Positions 9,801-18,076 of a stretch of 64,000 nt of DNA are shown piece by piece; positions within the stretch are counted from its first letter, which is position 1; every line of letters begins with the position of its first letter. The stretch is from Aeromonas schubertii (GTDB lineage Bacteria > Pseudomonadota > Gammaproteobacteria > Enterobacterales > Aeromonadaceae): the NCBI RefSeq assembly GCF_000820105.1, contig NZ_CDDB01000017.1, positions 44,811 through 108,810 on the forward strand, written 5' to 3'. The notes beneath the pieces were generated by a model that had not been told where the DNA came from, made no database searches, and saw only the letters and a list, made by a program, of their open reading frames with translations. A program made the translations under genes and the position numbers.

Positions 9801-11115
9801 TACTCATCAGCACATAATCGACACGGCCCGCATCGAGCAGTGCCAATAACTGGGTATCGCTGGGCACCAGGACGGTGGTCGCCCCAACCGCATCGAGCAT
9901 TTCACCCTCGACCGAGGCGGCGACCATCCCCACCCGTTTGCCCCTTAGCAGGTCGAGGCTCGGTAGCTCGGTGGCCCCCAGCCGGCCCACCACTACCCGC
10001 TTCACGCTGGCATAGTCAGGTGTGAAAAGGATAGAGCGACGGCGCACCGGTGTGGGCGTCATGGCTGGGAGAAAGTCCACCTTCCCCTCCCGCAGCAGTC
10101 GTTGACTCTCCTCCCAGGAGCGGGTCGGCACCAGAGTAAAATTCAGTCCGGTACGTTGCCTTATCAGACGCAGCAGATCGCTGAGATAGCCGCGCAGCTC
10201 ACCGTTTTTATCGATCTCGCTAAAGCTGGGCCAATCCGGCGCGATGGCGAAACGCAAGGGGCCATGGTCCAACAGCCAATCCCGCTGGGCGCGGGTAAAG
10301 CTGGCATTGTAAGGCGCTTGGGCACTTCCCAACTCCCCCAACGGCGAGGCCTCAAAGATGGCCTTTCTCTCATCGAGGGGGATCTGGTTCATGCCCCAGG
10401 TAATCGCCCTCTTCAGCATGGGCTCACGAGTGGCGATAGAGATGGAGAGATGCATCGGATCCAGCCAGGCAGGCGTGACCACCAGCAGGGGCGATGAGGT
10501 GAAGTGCTGATACCATCTCAGGGTCGGCAAATCGGCCACATAAGCATCGAGGAGCTGCCGCTTGACCAGCAACACGCCCTCCTGATCGCTGTCGACCTCG
10601 ACCACCAGCCCCATCCCCAATCCACGCAAGGCCTCACAGTTGGCACTGGCGCGCTCACAACCGACTCGCATCACGGCCGTTTGTTGTTGCGTCGGCTCAG
10701 GGGTTCCGTCCCGCAGTAACAGAGCCCTGGGGATATTGAGCAGTCCCAGCTCCAACCGCTCAGCCCCCTTGCCCGCAGGGCCGGCAAAGCCGAAGAGCAG
10801 GTCAACCTCCCCCCGGGTCACCGCCTCCTGGGCCAGATGGAAGGTGAGATAGGGACGAAAATGCACAGTGACCCCCAACACCTGTGCGAGATGCTGGGAA
10901 AAGTCGATGAGAGGACCACTGAATCCCCCTCTGCCATCGATGTAGAGATAGGGCGGCCACCCCTTGGCAGGTACCCCCATGCTTAATTCGGTGTGTACCT
11001 TCAGCCAGGCACTCAGCCCCCTCTCGGCACCAATTCCAGAGGGACGCTCGACCGCCCCCGCCCACACGGGCAGCAGCAGCCATAACAGAAGAGCTTTTAA
11101 GCAGAGGGTACGCAT
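6844..11115 (-). CDS. BvgS/VieS-type unorthodox hybrid sensor kinase
   Basis: Inner-membrane phosphorelay kinase, 1423 residues. In order: signal peptide (1-21), two periplasmic solute-binding (SBP_bac_3/Venus flytrap) domains at about 40-255 and 272-505, TM at 515-536, and two PAS domains (about 555-670 and 690-805). The HisKA phosphoacceptor His839 (ATMSHELRTP) is followed by an HATPase with N, G1 (DSGIGIA) and G2 (GGTGLGLA) boxes. A receiver with Asp1232 (LTDCHMP) and an HPt domain with His1365 (AAHRVKGAA) complete it. All phosphotransfer residues are present. The downstream overlapping REC-EAL gene is the obvious output. The inducing ligand is not predictable. Confidence 0.92.
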   Translation of the reverse strand: MRTLCLKALLLWLLLPVWAGAVERPSGIGAERGLSAWLKVHTELSMGVPAKGWPPYLYIDGRGGFSGPLIDFSQHLAQVLGVTVHFRPYLTFHLAQEAVTRGEVDLLFGFAGPAGKGAERLELGLLNIPRALLLRDGTPEPTQQQTAVMRVGCERASANCEALRGLGMGLVVEVDSDQEGVLLVKRQLLDAYVADLPTLRWYQHFTSSPLLVVTPAWLDPMHLSISIATREPMLKRAITWGMNQIPLDERKAIFEASPLGELGSAQAPYNASFTRAQRDWLLDHGPLRFAIAPDWPSFSEIDKNGELRGYLSDLLRLIRQRTGLNFTLVPTRSWEESQRLLREGKVDFLPAMTPTPVRRRSILFTPDYASVKRVVVGRLGATELPSLDLLRGKRVGMVAASVEGEMLDAVGATTVLVPSDTQLLALLDAGRVDYVLMSISTLQDSIARGFNQRYVLVYSGEELNLPIAMGVLRQRELLQQILSKALLTVSREELTTLEKRWLSLTIQTGVNRERVLFWGGIAGGLFLLCSLIFFGWNRTLRRQISQRLEAEQRLAEQLAFVQMLLDTLPNLVVLTNAHHEITMSNRAYRNLFFGGRDLKGSYHHLLKDNLPEAIRERVMAEDTRVWESGIEINGHGEVQLQDGVEHEMLYTKRRLSGADGKQLGILTVLTDITDLRQAQRHAREMESRLTQLTDNVPGFVYQYHYLGLNVGEFLYASAGIEPLLGIRRDLLLQTSGFHQALELHGYALDLDRFGPQLAHQVETEHRLDLVLPITAPSGEVLNFQVKGRVDPLPDGSFMLYVMVQDITALTRQALELQQARNTAERAMQARSRFLATMSHELRTPISGMHGMLELLQMSALDEDQRYLLHNVVASTNNLLYLVNDILDFSKIEAGQLHLDVQPCELCRMVCDVVRGHAAKAHGKGLAVELLWGEGVPDRADLDAIRVGQVLSNLLSNAVKFTERGSIRIAVEGDGALLRVTVSDSGIGIASEKQSLLFTPFEQVESDISRRYGGTGLGLAICHQLIAQMGGELTLVSAPGEGTSVTFTLPLSSPWSTPPSLQGRRWWVLGEASWHPLLTRQGAILQLVDRQQLGSLDDGFLLADEAELEAVLGARESERLRSRMQGGIILSPREAVRSRLDKQWWRLGTQPLYPDLLLESCQQLLAPSRSDVMAKRAPGRLVGRVLVADDHPINRALIARQLETLGVTATVVEEGEQALAVWQREPFDLLLTDCHMPVLDGYSLTRRLRQQGDERPIIGVTADTSGEAVAKMAYSGMSDSLFKPYTLETLWQMLSQWLPTTAVTGPTVTEDPQYAELADNWIRLFGDVATAGAMAQEFIASNRQDGRVIEEAVEHREAAPLIEAAHRVKGAARMAGYESLADEAARLESVARLRQWDRVAPLAQSVWQMMQQIENDIGLWLDEQ

Positions 11116-11229
11116 CGTGAATGTTTCATGTTAAATGGCCGGCAATAATAGTGTTTTTTCTCAATTTGAATAATAAAAAAACAATAAAACCAGTTGGCAG
11201 CGAATGAAATCCCCGCCTGAATCCTTTAG

Positions 11230-11259
11230 CGGAATAAAATGGGGAGGCTTCGCCTCCCC
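11230..11259 (-). terminator. Rho-independent terminator for the DUF1127-like transcript
   Basis: An 8-bp GC-rich stem (ggggaggc/gcctcccc, loop gaa on the minus strand) followed on that strand by attttatt. It lies just downstream of the small minus-strand gene at 11294. Confidence 0.7.
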
Positions 11260-11293
11260 TTGCTTCGGGTCCGGGGGAAACGCCCCCCCGGGA

Positions 11294-11503
11294 TTACCGT
11301 ATTCGATTCCCAAGGCGAAAGCCGGTTTGATATTGCCGCTCCAGGATCAGGTTCACGGCCGGCCCCTGCTCACGCCCCTCCAGCCCGATGTCACGGAGCA
11401 GAGCCGGGGAGAGATGAACCGCCATGAGGCGACGCTCGATGCGGGCAATACGACGCTGTACCAGGCTTTCCACGCCACGCAGCAGAACCAGTTCGATAGA
11501 CAT
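11294..11503 (-). CDS. Small DUF1127-like protein
   Basis: 69 residues, rich in Arg. Its centre, HLSPALLRDIGLEG, matches the L-x-x-L-x-x-RDIGL core of DUF1127 (YjiS-type) proteins, small cytosolic proteins of poorly known role; some family members bind RNA. A ribosome-binding site (acggag) lies upstream of the ATG and a terminator follows, which supports a real gene. Family assignment is by motif only. Confidence 0.6.
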   Translation of the reverse strand: MSIELVLLRGVESLVQRRIARIERRLMAVHLSPALLRDIGLEGREQGPAVNLILERQYQTGFRLGNRIR

Positions 11504-11591
11504 AAAAGATCTCCGTCAGAGCCCGTCGGCACTCCCGGAGAGAGGAACATCACCCTGCGAAAGTGTCGCGGGTGATGATTAAAAGGGGGGG

Positions 11592-11684
11592 TTATTCCCT
11601 GCTCATCCCACGCGAGAGACGTGCGCACGCATCCGCGCTCAGATGGCGCAGTGAGGTCGCTTGTTGGGTCATGAGTTGATTCAT
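11592..11684 (-). CDS. Possible 30-residue small protein upstream of the DUF1127-like gene
   Basis: A 31-codon frame starting MNQLMTQQATSLRHLSADAC with gaggag 6 bp before its ATG, ending TAA. The stop is 88 bp upstream of the DUF1127-like start on the same strand. DUF1127-type genes elsewhere are small and easily missed; LRHLSADACARL recalls the helix content of its neighbour. No homologue is recognised. The good ribosome-binding site is the main evidence. Confidence 0.4.
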   Translation of the reverse strand: MNQLMTQQATSLRHLSADACARLSRGMSRE

Positions 11685-11775
11685 GATCGTCTCCTCGTAG
11701 ATGAAAGGTTGAACAGGTTGCAGCAGTCTAAAAAAACGATGCCCCCATGGCAATCGGACTCACCCCATTTGGGGG

Positions 11776-13113
11776 TCACAGGCCACAGAGCAGGCGATAC
11801 TCCTGCTGAATATAGGTGTCCGTCATACCGCTCACGTAATCGAGCAGCAGCCTGACCCTGTAATACCACTCCTGATGCGGTGGATCGGGGAAACGGGGAT
11901 CCGCACAGGCGATGGCACGCTGATAGGCCCGGATATGGCGGGCCGAGAGGCGATGCACCAGGCGGCGCAGCACGAAGAGCCCCTGGCTGTCACCGGCCAG
12001 CAGCCCCTGAAAACGGTCGGTCGGCAGCGCCAACAACTCTCCGTAGGTATCCAGCACGGTGCGCAGGGCCGCATAGCCCTCCAACTCCAGCGCCTCCACC
12101 TCTGGCCTCAGGAAGACCTCTTCGCGAGCCACCTGGCGCAGGCGATCCAGCGCCCTGGCTGGCGCCGTCTGACCGTGGAGCAAGGGGCGAGGGTAACGTC
12201 CGGCCAGGATCGCCTCGTGCTCGGCCAGATAGGTCCGGGCGGCCAACGCCACCAACTCGGCGGTGAGCTGCTCCCGAAACGGGGCGAAGAAGCGCGTGTC
12301 CGTCGCCAGCGCCTCCTCGATCAGCTCGCCAAGGTAGGGCTCGGCACTCTCGCGCAGCGCCTTTTGCAGCGTCTCGCTGGAAAGAATGCGCCTGTCCACC
12401 GCATCCTCCAGATCGGCGATGCAGTAAGAGATATCGTCGGCCGCCTCCATGATATAGGCGAGGGGATGGCGAGCCCCGGGCTCCAGGCCGAGGGAGTGCC
12501 ACAGCCCGGCGATAAGCGGGCGCTCACTCAGGTAGACACCGCACTTGGCCTGCCATCCCTCTCCCTTGCCCTCCCCCGGGTACTTGCACAGGGCCGCCAG
12601 CTGCCCCTGGGTGAGATCCAGCTCGTGCAATGAGTGCACCAGCCGCAGGCTCTGGGCATTGCCGTCGAAGTGGCAGAGGTCCTCCCGAAACGGGAGCCAC
12701 CGGGGGAGGTTAGCCTGCCCCAAGGCCGCAAGGTAGCAGCGATCGTGATGGGTCTGCATCCACTGCCCTATCACCTGCTCCCCGAAGTGACCGAAAGGGG
12801 GGTTGCCCACGTCGTGCAGCAGCGAGGCCATCTCCACCAGGTTGATGAAGACCAGCGAAGGCACTCCGGCATCGGGCAGTGCCGCCAGGATCTGCCTGGC
12901 TATTTGACGACCCGTCTCCTGCACCTCGAGGGAGTGGGTGAGACGGCTGCGTACCGACGCCTTCACATCCAGGGGAAAGACCTGGGTCTTCTGCTGTAAC
13001 CGACGCACGGGCGCTGCCTGGACAATGCGGGCCCGATCCCGTTCGGTCGCCTCGAGCAACCCCTCCCCGACCGGCCGTAAAGAGCGCAGGGGGGGGATCA
13101 AACGTGCATACAT
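11776..13113 (-). CDS. dgt: Deoxyguanosinetriphosphate triphosphohydrolase-like protein
   Basis: Cytoplasmic HD-domain enzyme, 445 residues. The family hydrolyses dGTP (or other dNTPs) to the nucleoside and triphosphate, influencing dNTP pools and resistance to phage. Metal-binding residues are visible: His60 in RLTHSLEV, His100-Asp101 in LLHDVGNPPFGHFGE and His109, plus MEAADDISYCIADLEDAVD with the distal Asp. It is shorter than E. coli Dgt (505), as in other clades. The start is 10 bp after the arcB stop, so arcB and dgt are probably co-transcribed. Confidence 0.85.
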   Translation of the reverse strand: MYARLIPPLRSLRPVGEGLLEATERDRARIVQAAPVRRLQQKTQVFPLDVKASVRSRLTHSLEVQETGRQIARQILAALPDAGVPSLVFINLVEMASLLHDVGNPPFGHFGEQVIGQWMQTHHDRCYLAALGQANLPRWLPFREDLCHFDGNAQSLRLVHSLHELDLTQGQLAALCKYPGEGKGEGWQAKCGVYLSERPLIAGLWHSLGLEPGARHPLAYIMEAADDISYCIADLEDAVDRRILSSETLQKALRESAEPYLGELIEEALATDTRFFAPFREQLTAELVALAARTYLAEHEAILAGRYPRPLLHGQTAPARALDRLRQVAREEVFLRPEVEALELEGYAALRTVLDTYGELLALPTDRFQGLLAGDSQGLFVLRRLVHRLSARHIRAYQRAIACADPRFPDPPHQEWYYRVRLLLDYVSGMTDTYIQQEYRLLCGL

Positions 13114-13123
13114 GGGTCTCTCC

Positions 13124-15430
13124 TCAGCTCTCTAGCCAGCGCCGCAGCGCCTTGAGATCCGCCGGATATTCACGGCGCATCGCCTCGATCCAGTCCTCCA
13201 CGTTCTCCCACCAGGCGGGGAGATCGGGGCTCTGGATCTGCTGGGCCAGCCCCTGAATGCGGCGCAGCCCGATGGAGCCCGCGGCCCCTTTGATTTTATG
13301 CGCCTCCTCGGCAATCCCCTTCTGATCCCGCGCCGTCATGTTGGAGTCGAGCACCGCCATATAGTCGGGCATCATCTTCTCGAAGAGATCGACGCTGGAT
13401 CGCATCAGCGGCTTGCCCACCGCCCCGGCATAATCCTCCAGGAAGGCGAGATCGAGCACACCGCTGCCACCGCTCTCAAGCGGCGCCTCCTCATCCATGC
13501 CTGCAAACAGCCGCCCCAGCACATGGCGTACCGCCGCCGAACCGATGGGTTTACGCAGCACATCGACCATGCCGGCATCGAGGTAGGTCTGGCGATCGGT
13601 CACCAGATTGGCGGTGAGGGCCACCATGGGGGGCAACACCTCCCCGTATCGCTCGAGCAGAATGCGGGCGATATCGAAGCCGGTCATATCGGGTAGCTGA
13701 ATATCGAGCAGGATGAGATCGAAATCATCCGGATTGGCCTTGGCCAGGGCCTCGGCCCCGTTTCGGGCCACCTCGACCCTGTGGCCAAACTTCTGCAGCA
13801 GGGCACTCGCGACCGTGATGTTGAGCTCCACATCCTCCACCAGGAGGATATCGAGGCTCGGTATCTCGCCAAGCTCCCCCGGTGCCTCCGGGGCATCGGC
13901 CAGATCGACCTCCAGCTCCACGGTGAAACAGGCCCCCTCTCCCTGATCGCTGTCGACCATGAGACAGCCCCCCATGGCCTCCACCAGCTGACGCGAGACC
14001 GCCAGACCGATGCCGGTGCCGATGGCGTGCTTCTGCTCCCCCTTGACCTGATAGTACATGGCGAAGATCTTCTCCTGCTCCGCCGGGGCGATACCGATGC
14101 CGGTGTCCTCCACCTCGAAGTGCAGCGCCAATCGCTGCTCGTCGTCACCCGGATGAACCAGACAACGCACCGTCACGCCGCCCTCGTCGGTAAACTTGAC
14201 CGCATTGCCCACCAGGTTCCAGAGGATCTGTCGCAACCGGGTGCCATCGGCCATGACGAAGCGAGGCACATCCCCATCCCGGTCGAAATGCAGATAGAGC
14301 CCTTTCTGCTCCGCCTGAATACGCGACAGGGTTTCGAGTTCGTCGAGGAAGGCCGGCAGCTCGAGACGGGCCGGGGCTATCTCGAGGCGACGGCGGTCGA
14401 GTTTGTCCAGATCGATGATGTCGTTGAAGATATTGCCCAGGGTCACGGCGCTCAGGTGGATGGTCCTGAGCTGCTGATGACGGGTCTCGTCGAGGGGGGT
14501 ATCGAGCAGGATGCGGCTCAAGCCCACGATGCCGTTGAGCGGTGTACGCAGCTCGTGGCTAATGGTGGAGATGAAGGTGGTCTTGTCGCGGCTCGCCTTC
14601 TCCAGCTTGTCCTGATACTGCTTGCGCTCGGTGATGTCACGGCCAAAGCCGAGCAGGCCCAGGCGCTTGCCGAAGCGATCGTAGAAGGGAACCTTGCGCA
14701 GCTCGAAGTAGGCCTTGCGCCCGTCCGGATACTCCAGCCACTGCTCATAGGTGAGCGGACTGTCGTCGTTAAAGACCTTGCGATCCGTCTCCACGATACG
14801 GGCCGCGATATCAGCCTTGTAAACATCGAACGGGGTGAGACCGATAAGCTCCGACTCGCTGCGCCCGGTCAGCTCCTCCATGGCCCGGTTACAGCCGGAG
14901 AACTGCTCCTGTTCGTTGCGGTAATAGACCAGATCCGGTGAGCAGTCGATAAAGGAGCGCAGCAGGGCGGTGCGCTCCTCCAGATGGAGCTGGGCCTTCT
15001 CCCGCTGGAACACCTCGTTTTCGAGATCCTCGATGGCCTGCTGGCGGGCCTTCTCCAACTGCTGGGTCTGGCCAATCTGGGCATTGAGGCGGGTGATGTT
15101 CTCCTGCAGTTGGCGGTTAAGCTCCAGATCCCGCTCACGCATCTCCTGCAGCTTGGTCACCATACGACTCAGGCGCTGGCGGGAGTCTTCCAGCTGGTCG
15201 ACCACGATGGAGAGAAAGTAGACGGCCCAGGGGGTCACCAGCAGGCCGAAGAAGATGGAACGCACCAGATCGACCATGTCGACCGCATTGCGTAAAAACA
15301 GGGTCACCCCCATCTGTATCGACACCGCCAACACTATGATGCCGGTCGCCAGCAACATGCTGAAACGCACCAGACCGAGCTTGGTCATCAGGTCGACGTA
15401 ATACTGGGCCCACGACTTGATCTGCTTCAT
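13124..15430 (-). CDS. arcB: Aerobic respiration control sensor kinase ArcB
   Basis: Inner-membrane tripartite kinase, 768 residues (E. coli 778), that reads quinone redox state and phosphorylates ArcA. Two TM helices (about 22-46 and 57-77) are followed by a coiled coil, a PAS domain (about 153-270), HisKA with His292 (same number as E. coli), an HATPase, a receiver with Asp576 (also identical) and an HPt with His711. Of the two redox cysteines of E. coli ArcB, Cys180 is kept (FSGCNRAM), but position 241 is Tyr (GRKAYFEL), not Cys. It is upstream of dgt on the same strand. Confidence 0.96.
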   Translation of the reverse strand: MKQIKSWAQYYVDLMTKLGLVRFSMLLATGIIVLAVSIQMGVTLFLRNAVDMVDLVRSIFFGLLVTPWAVYFLSIVVDQLEDSRQRLSRMVTKLQEMRERDLELNRQLQENITRLNAQIGQTQQLEKARQQAIEDLENEVFQREKAQLHLEERTALLRSFIDCSPDLVYYRNEQEQFSGCNRAMEELTGRSESELIGLTPFDVYKADIAARIVETDRKVFNDDSPLTYEQWLEYPDGRKAYFELRKVPFYDRFGKRLGLLGFGRDITERKQYQDKLEKASRDKTTFISTISHELRTPLNGIVGLSRILLDTPLDETRHQQLRTIHLSAVTLGNIFNDIIDLDKLDRRRLEIAPARLELPAFLDELETLSRIQAEQKGLYLHFDRDGDVPRFVMADGTRLRQILWNLVGNAVKFTDEGGVTVRCLVHPGDDEQRLALHFEVEDTGIGIAPAEQEKIFAMYYQVKGEQKHAIGTGIGLAVSRQLVEAMGGCLMVDSDQGEGACFTVELEVDLADAPEAPGELGEIPSLDILLVEDVELNITVASALLQKFGHRVEVARNGAEALAKANPDDFDLILLDIQLPDMTGFDIARILLERYGEVLPPMVALTANLVTDRQTYLDAGMVDVLRKPIGSAAVRHVLGRLFAGMDEEAPLESGGSGVLDLAFLEDYAGAVGKPLMRSSVDLFEKMMPDYMAVLDSNMTARDQKGIAEEAHKIKGAAGSIGLRRIQGLAQQIQSPDLPAWWENVEDWIEAMRREYPADLKALRRWLES

Positions 15431-15618
15431 CCATCCGATCCCTTCTCATATTTGGCCAACAGCATACCAGTCGGCGCGCCCGGACTCACCTGCCCGAATG
15501 TCGCCCAGCTCGCAGGGAATTGATTTAATATGGGCCGGGTCGCGCCCTGGTCATCCCGGATTCATCACAGATGGCTATCATGCGCGCCCGATCCCCACCC
15601 TGCTCAGGAGACCACTGA

Positions 15619-16623
15619 ATGAAATATGCCTTGCTGCCACTGGCCCTGCTCGGCGCTCACCCGGCGCTGGCCGATGTGACCACCATCCCCACCCAATCCG
15701 GTTTTTCCGGGTTCGTCATGGGGGGCGTGACGGCCCGCCAGTATGAATCCAATCTCTTCAAGGGAGACAAGGGGGACTCACGCCTGGATGCGCTCGACAC
15801 CAGCCCATCCCGGCATGACGCTCTCAAGCCCCTGTTCGGGGCCGATCTTCGCTACACCTTCGCCGAGACCGGTACCCAGATCTTCCTGGGTAACCTGATC
15901 CAGGATGCGGTGCGCTACGATCTCACCCAGCAGCTGGGCATTCGCCAGCAGTGGGGCAATCTGGGCATCTTCTCGGCCGGCTATGTCTTCTCGGCCATGC
16001 CCACCGAGACCTGGAGCGATCCCTATTTCGTCTCGGGTGAGCGCAGCGAAACCGACTACAGCACCCGGGGTGTGCGGCTGGGCTGGGACAACATAGGCCA
16101 CAGCAAGGTGAATGCGGCCTACACCTGGCGACGCAGCCAGGTCGACGACGAGCAGAGTGGCCGGCAGTTGGTGAGCCAGGGGAAACTGAGCCAGGAGCAG
16201 GCGGCCATGCTCGATCGCAACGGCGATCTGCACCGACTCGAATTCTCCTACGACTGGCAGCTGCCTTCGGGCCACTTGTTGAGCCCGGCCCTCATCTACA
16301 AGCGGGCAGAGCTCGATGGTGCCGCCGAGCGCAGCGACACCCTGCATCTGCAGTTGACCCATGCCCTGCGCGGACCACAGTGGAGCCTGGTGTCAAACCT
16401 CTACGGGGGGTGGCGCCACTACGACGAGGCCAACCCCATCTACGGCCAGAAGGCCGATGCCAACGAATGGGGCGCCAGCAGCACCTTCTTCTGGCACCGT
16501 CTGTTCGGGGTTGAGCCGCTCAGCGTCTTCGTAAGCGCCTCGTGGGGCAGTGCCGACGCCGATATCGACTTCTACGACTCGACCATGCTCGCCGTCAGCA
16601 CCGGGCTCATGTACCGGCTCTGA
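15619..16623 (+). CDS. DUF2860-family outer membrane beta-barrel protein
   Basis: 334 residues with a cleavable signal peptide (ALLGAHPALA). The sequence is rich in alternating aromatic/polar strands and ends in a beta-barrel C-terminal aromatic motif (GLMYRL). The start IPTQSGFSGFVMGGVTARQY matches Vibrio/Aeromonas DUF2860 proteins, which are predicted outer-membrane porin-like barrels of unknown substrate. A ribosome-binding site (caggag) precedes the ATG. It is transcribed divergently from arcB, with 188 bp between them. Confidence 0.75.
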   Translation: MKYALLPLALLGAHPALADVTTIPTQSGFSGFVMGGVTARQYESNLFKGDKGDSRLDALDTSPSRHDALKPLFGADLRYTFAETGTQIFLGNLIQDAVRYDLTQQLGIRQQWGNLGIFSAGYVFSAMPTETWSDPYFVSGERSETDYSTRGVRLGWDNIGHSKVNAAYTWRRSQVDDEQSGRQLVSQGKLSQEQAAMLDRNGDLHRLEFSYDWQLPSGHLLSPALIYKRAELDGAAERSDTLHLQLTHALRGPQWSLVSNLYGGWRHYDEANPIYGQKADANEWGASSTFFWHRLFGVEPLSVFVSASWGSADADIDFYDSTMLAVSTGLMYRL

Positions 16624-16636
16624 CAGCCGACCCCGT

Positions 16637-17932
16637 TTAGAGCAGATCCTTGAGACGGTACCAGAGCATACCAAGTGCCAACAGGGGGGAGCGCAGATGA
16701 GGTCCCCCCGGGAAGCGCAGATGGGGCACGGCGGCGAAGAGATCGAAGCCCCGGCTGTGGCCATGGATCGCCTCGGCGAGCAGGCTGGCAGCCAGGTGGG
16801 TCGCATTGACCCCGTGCCCCGAGTAAGCCTGGGCGTAGTAAACATTGGGATGATCCGGCAAGCGCCCGATCTGCGGCAATCGGTTGGCGCCGATACCAAT
16901 CATCCCTCCCCATTGAAACTCGATGGCGGTCTCGGCCAGCTCGGGGAAGACCCGTAGCAGCTTGGGTTGCATGAAGGTCTTGATGTCCTTGGGGTCGCGC
17001 CCAGAGTAGTTGCAGGCTCCCCCGAACAACAGGCGACCGTCCGCCGAGAGACGATAGTAGTCCAGCGCCACATTCTGATCGCACACCGCCATATTCTGCG
17101 GCAGCAGCCGCTCACGGACCCGCTTGGGCAGTACCTCGGTAGCCAGAATATAGGAGCCTGCCGGCAGCACCCTGGCCCCCAGCTCCCGATCCAGTTCGTT
17201 GAGATAGGCGTTGCAACCGAGCACCAGGGTATCGGCCTCGACCCTTCCATGGCGAGTGGTCACCCTGACCTTGCTACCGTAGTCAACCCGCGTCACCTGG
17301 GAGTGCTCGAACAGGCGCACACCTAAAGAGGCGGCGGCGCGGGCCTCACCGAGGGCCAGATTGAGGGGATGCAGATGGCCAGAGCCCATATCCACCATGC
17401 CACCTATGTAGCGATCCGAGCCGACGATGGCGTGGATCTCCTCCTTCGGCACCTGGCGCACCTCGAAGGGGTAATCGAGTGATTCCAGGTGACGCTGGGC
17501 CGCCTCGAAATCCACCAGGTGGCGCCACTTGGTTGCCAGATCGCAATAACCCAGGGTGAGATCACACTCAATCCCGAAACGGGCAATGCGATCCTTGACC
17601 AGCTGCACCGCCTCGATCCCCATCCGATCCAGCTCGCGCACCCCTTCCTCTCCGATATAGCGCGCGAACTGGCTGGTATCGTGGCCAACCCCGCGAATAA
17701 GCTGGCCACCATTGCGCCCGGACGCTCCCCAGCCGATGCGTCGCCCCTCCAGCAGAACCACGTCATAGCCGAGTTCGGCCAGATTGATGGCGGTGTTGAG
17801 GCCGGTAAAGCCCCCCCCGACGACGCAGACATCGGCGCGGATCTCCCCCTCCAGTTCGGGCCAGAGGGTGTCGTCATTGCGGGTTGCGGCGTAGTAAGAG
17901 TGGGGGTGTTCCTGTGCTCCAGGGGTCATCAT
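16637..17932 (-). CDS. PuuB-like FAD-dependent amine oxidoreductase
   Basis: 431 residues from the ATG at 17932, chosen because agg lies 6 bp upstream; the frame stays open to 17965. The DAO-family Rossmann motif VCVVGGGFTGLNTAINLAE and GASGRNGGQLIRG bind FAD. GSGHLHPLNLALGEARA, DYYRLSADGRLLFGG and QAYSGHGVNATHLA match gamma-glutamylputrescine oxidase PuuB, which oxidises gamma-glutamylputrescine releasing H2O2. No other puu gene is adjacent, so the substrate may be a different amine or amino acid. Confidence 0.75.
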   Translation of the reverse strand: MMTPGAQEHPHSYYAATRNDDTLWPELEGEIRADVCVVGGGFTGLNTAINLAELGYDVVLLEGRRIGWGASGRNGGQLIRGVGHDTSQFARYIGEEGVRELDRMGIEAVQLVKDRIARFGIECDLTLGYCDLATKWRHLVDFEAAQRHLESLDYPFEVRQVPKEEIHAIVGSDRYIGGMVDMGSGHLHPLNLALGEARAAASLGVRLFEHSQVTRVDYGSKVRVTTRHGRVEADTLVLGCNAYLNELDRELGARVLPAGSYILATEVLPKRVRERLLPQNMAVCDQNVALDYYRLSADGRLLFGGACNYSGRDPKDIKTFMQPKLLRVFPELAETAIEFQWGGMIGIGANRLPQIGRLPDHPNVYYAQAYSGHGVNATHLAASLLAEAIHGHSRGFDLFAAVPHLRFPGGPHLRSPLLALGMLWYRLKDLL

Positions 17933-18025
17933 CAGCATCCTGCCAGTGAATAAGATGTTTACCAAACTAAACGAATTTGGCCGCTATGCCCACTACTCCG
18001 GCTGTGATGTTTATCAAACAAAAAC

Positions 18026-18051
18026 AAAAGGCGCCCCGAAGGGCGCCTTTT
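18026..18051 (-). terminator. Rho-independent terminator after fbaA
   Basis: Stem aaaaggcgcc/ggcgcctttt with a short loop; on the minus strand it is followed by ttttgttttt. It ends the ROK-epd-pgk-fbaA operon. Confidence 0.85.
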
Positions 18052-18076
18052 CATGCAATCGAGGTGCTGTAACGAA

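Noticed and set aside
7021-9849. 942-codon open frame opposite the BvgS-like sensor
   Set aside because: It is antisense to a gene with complete phosphorelay domains. Its composition (Gln, His, Gly, Leu rich, no domains) is what a GC-rich gene's complement gives.
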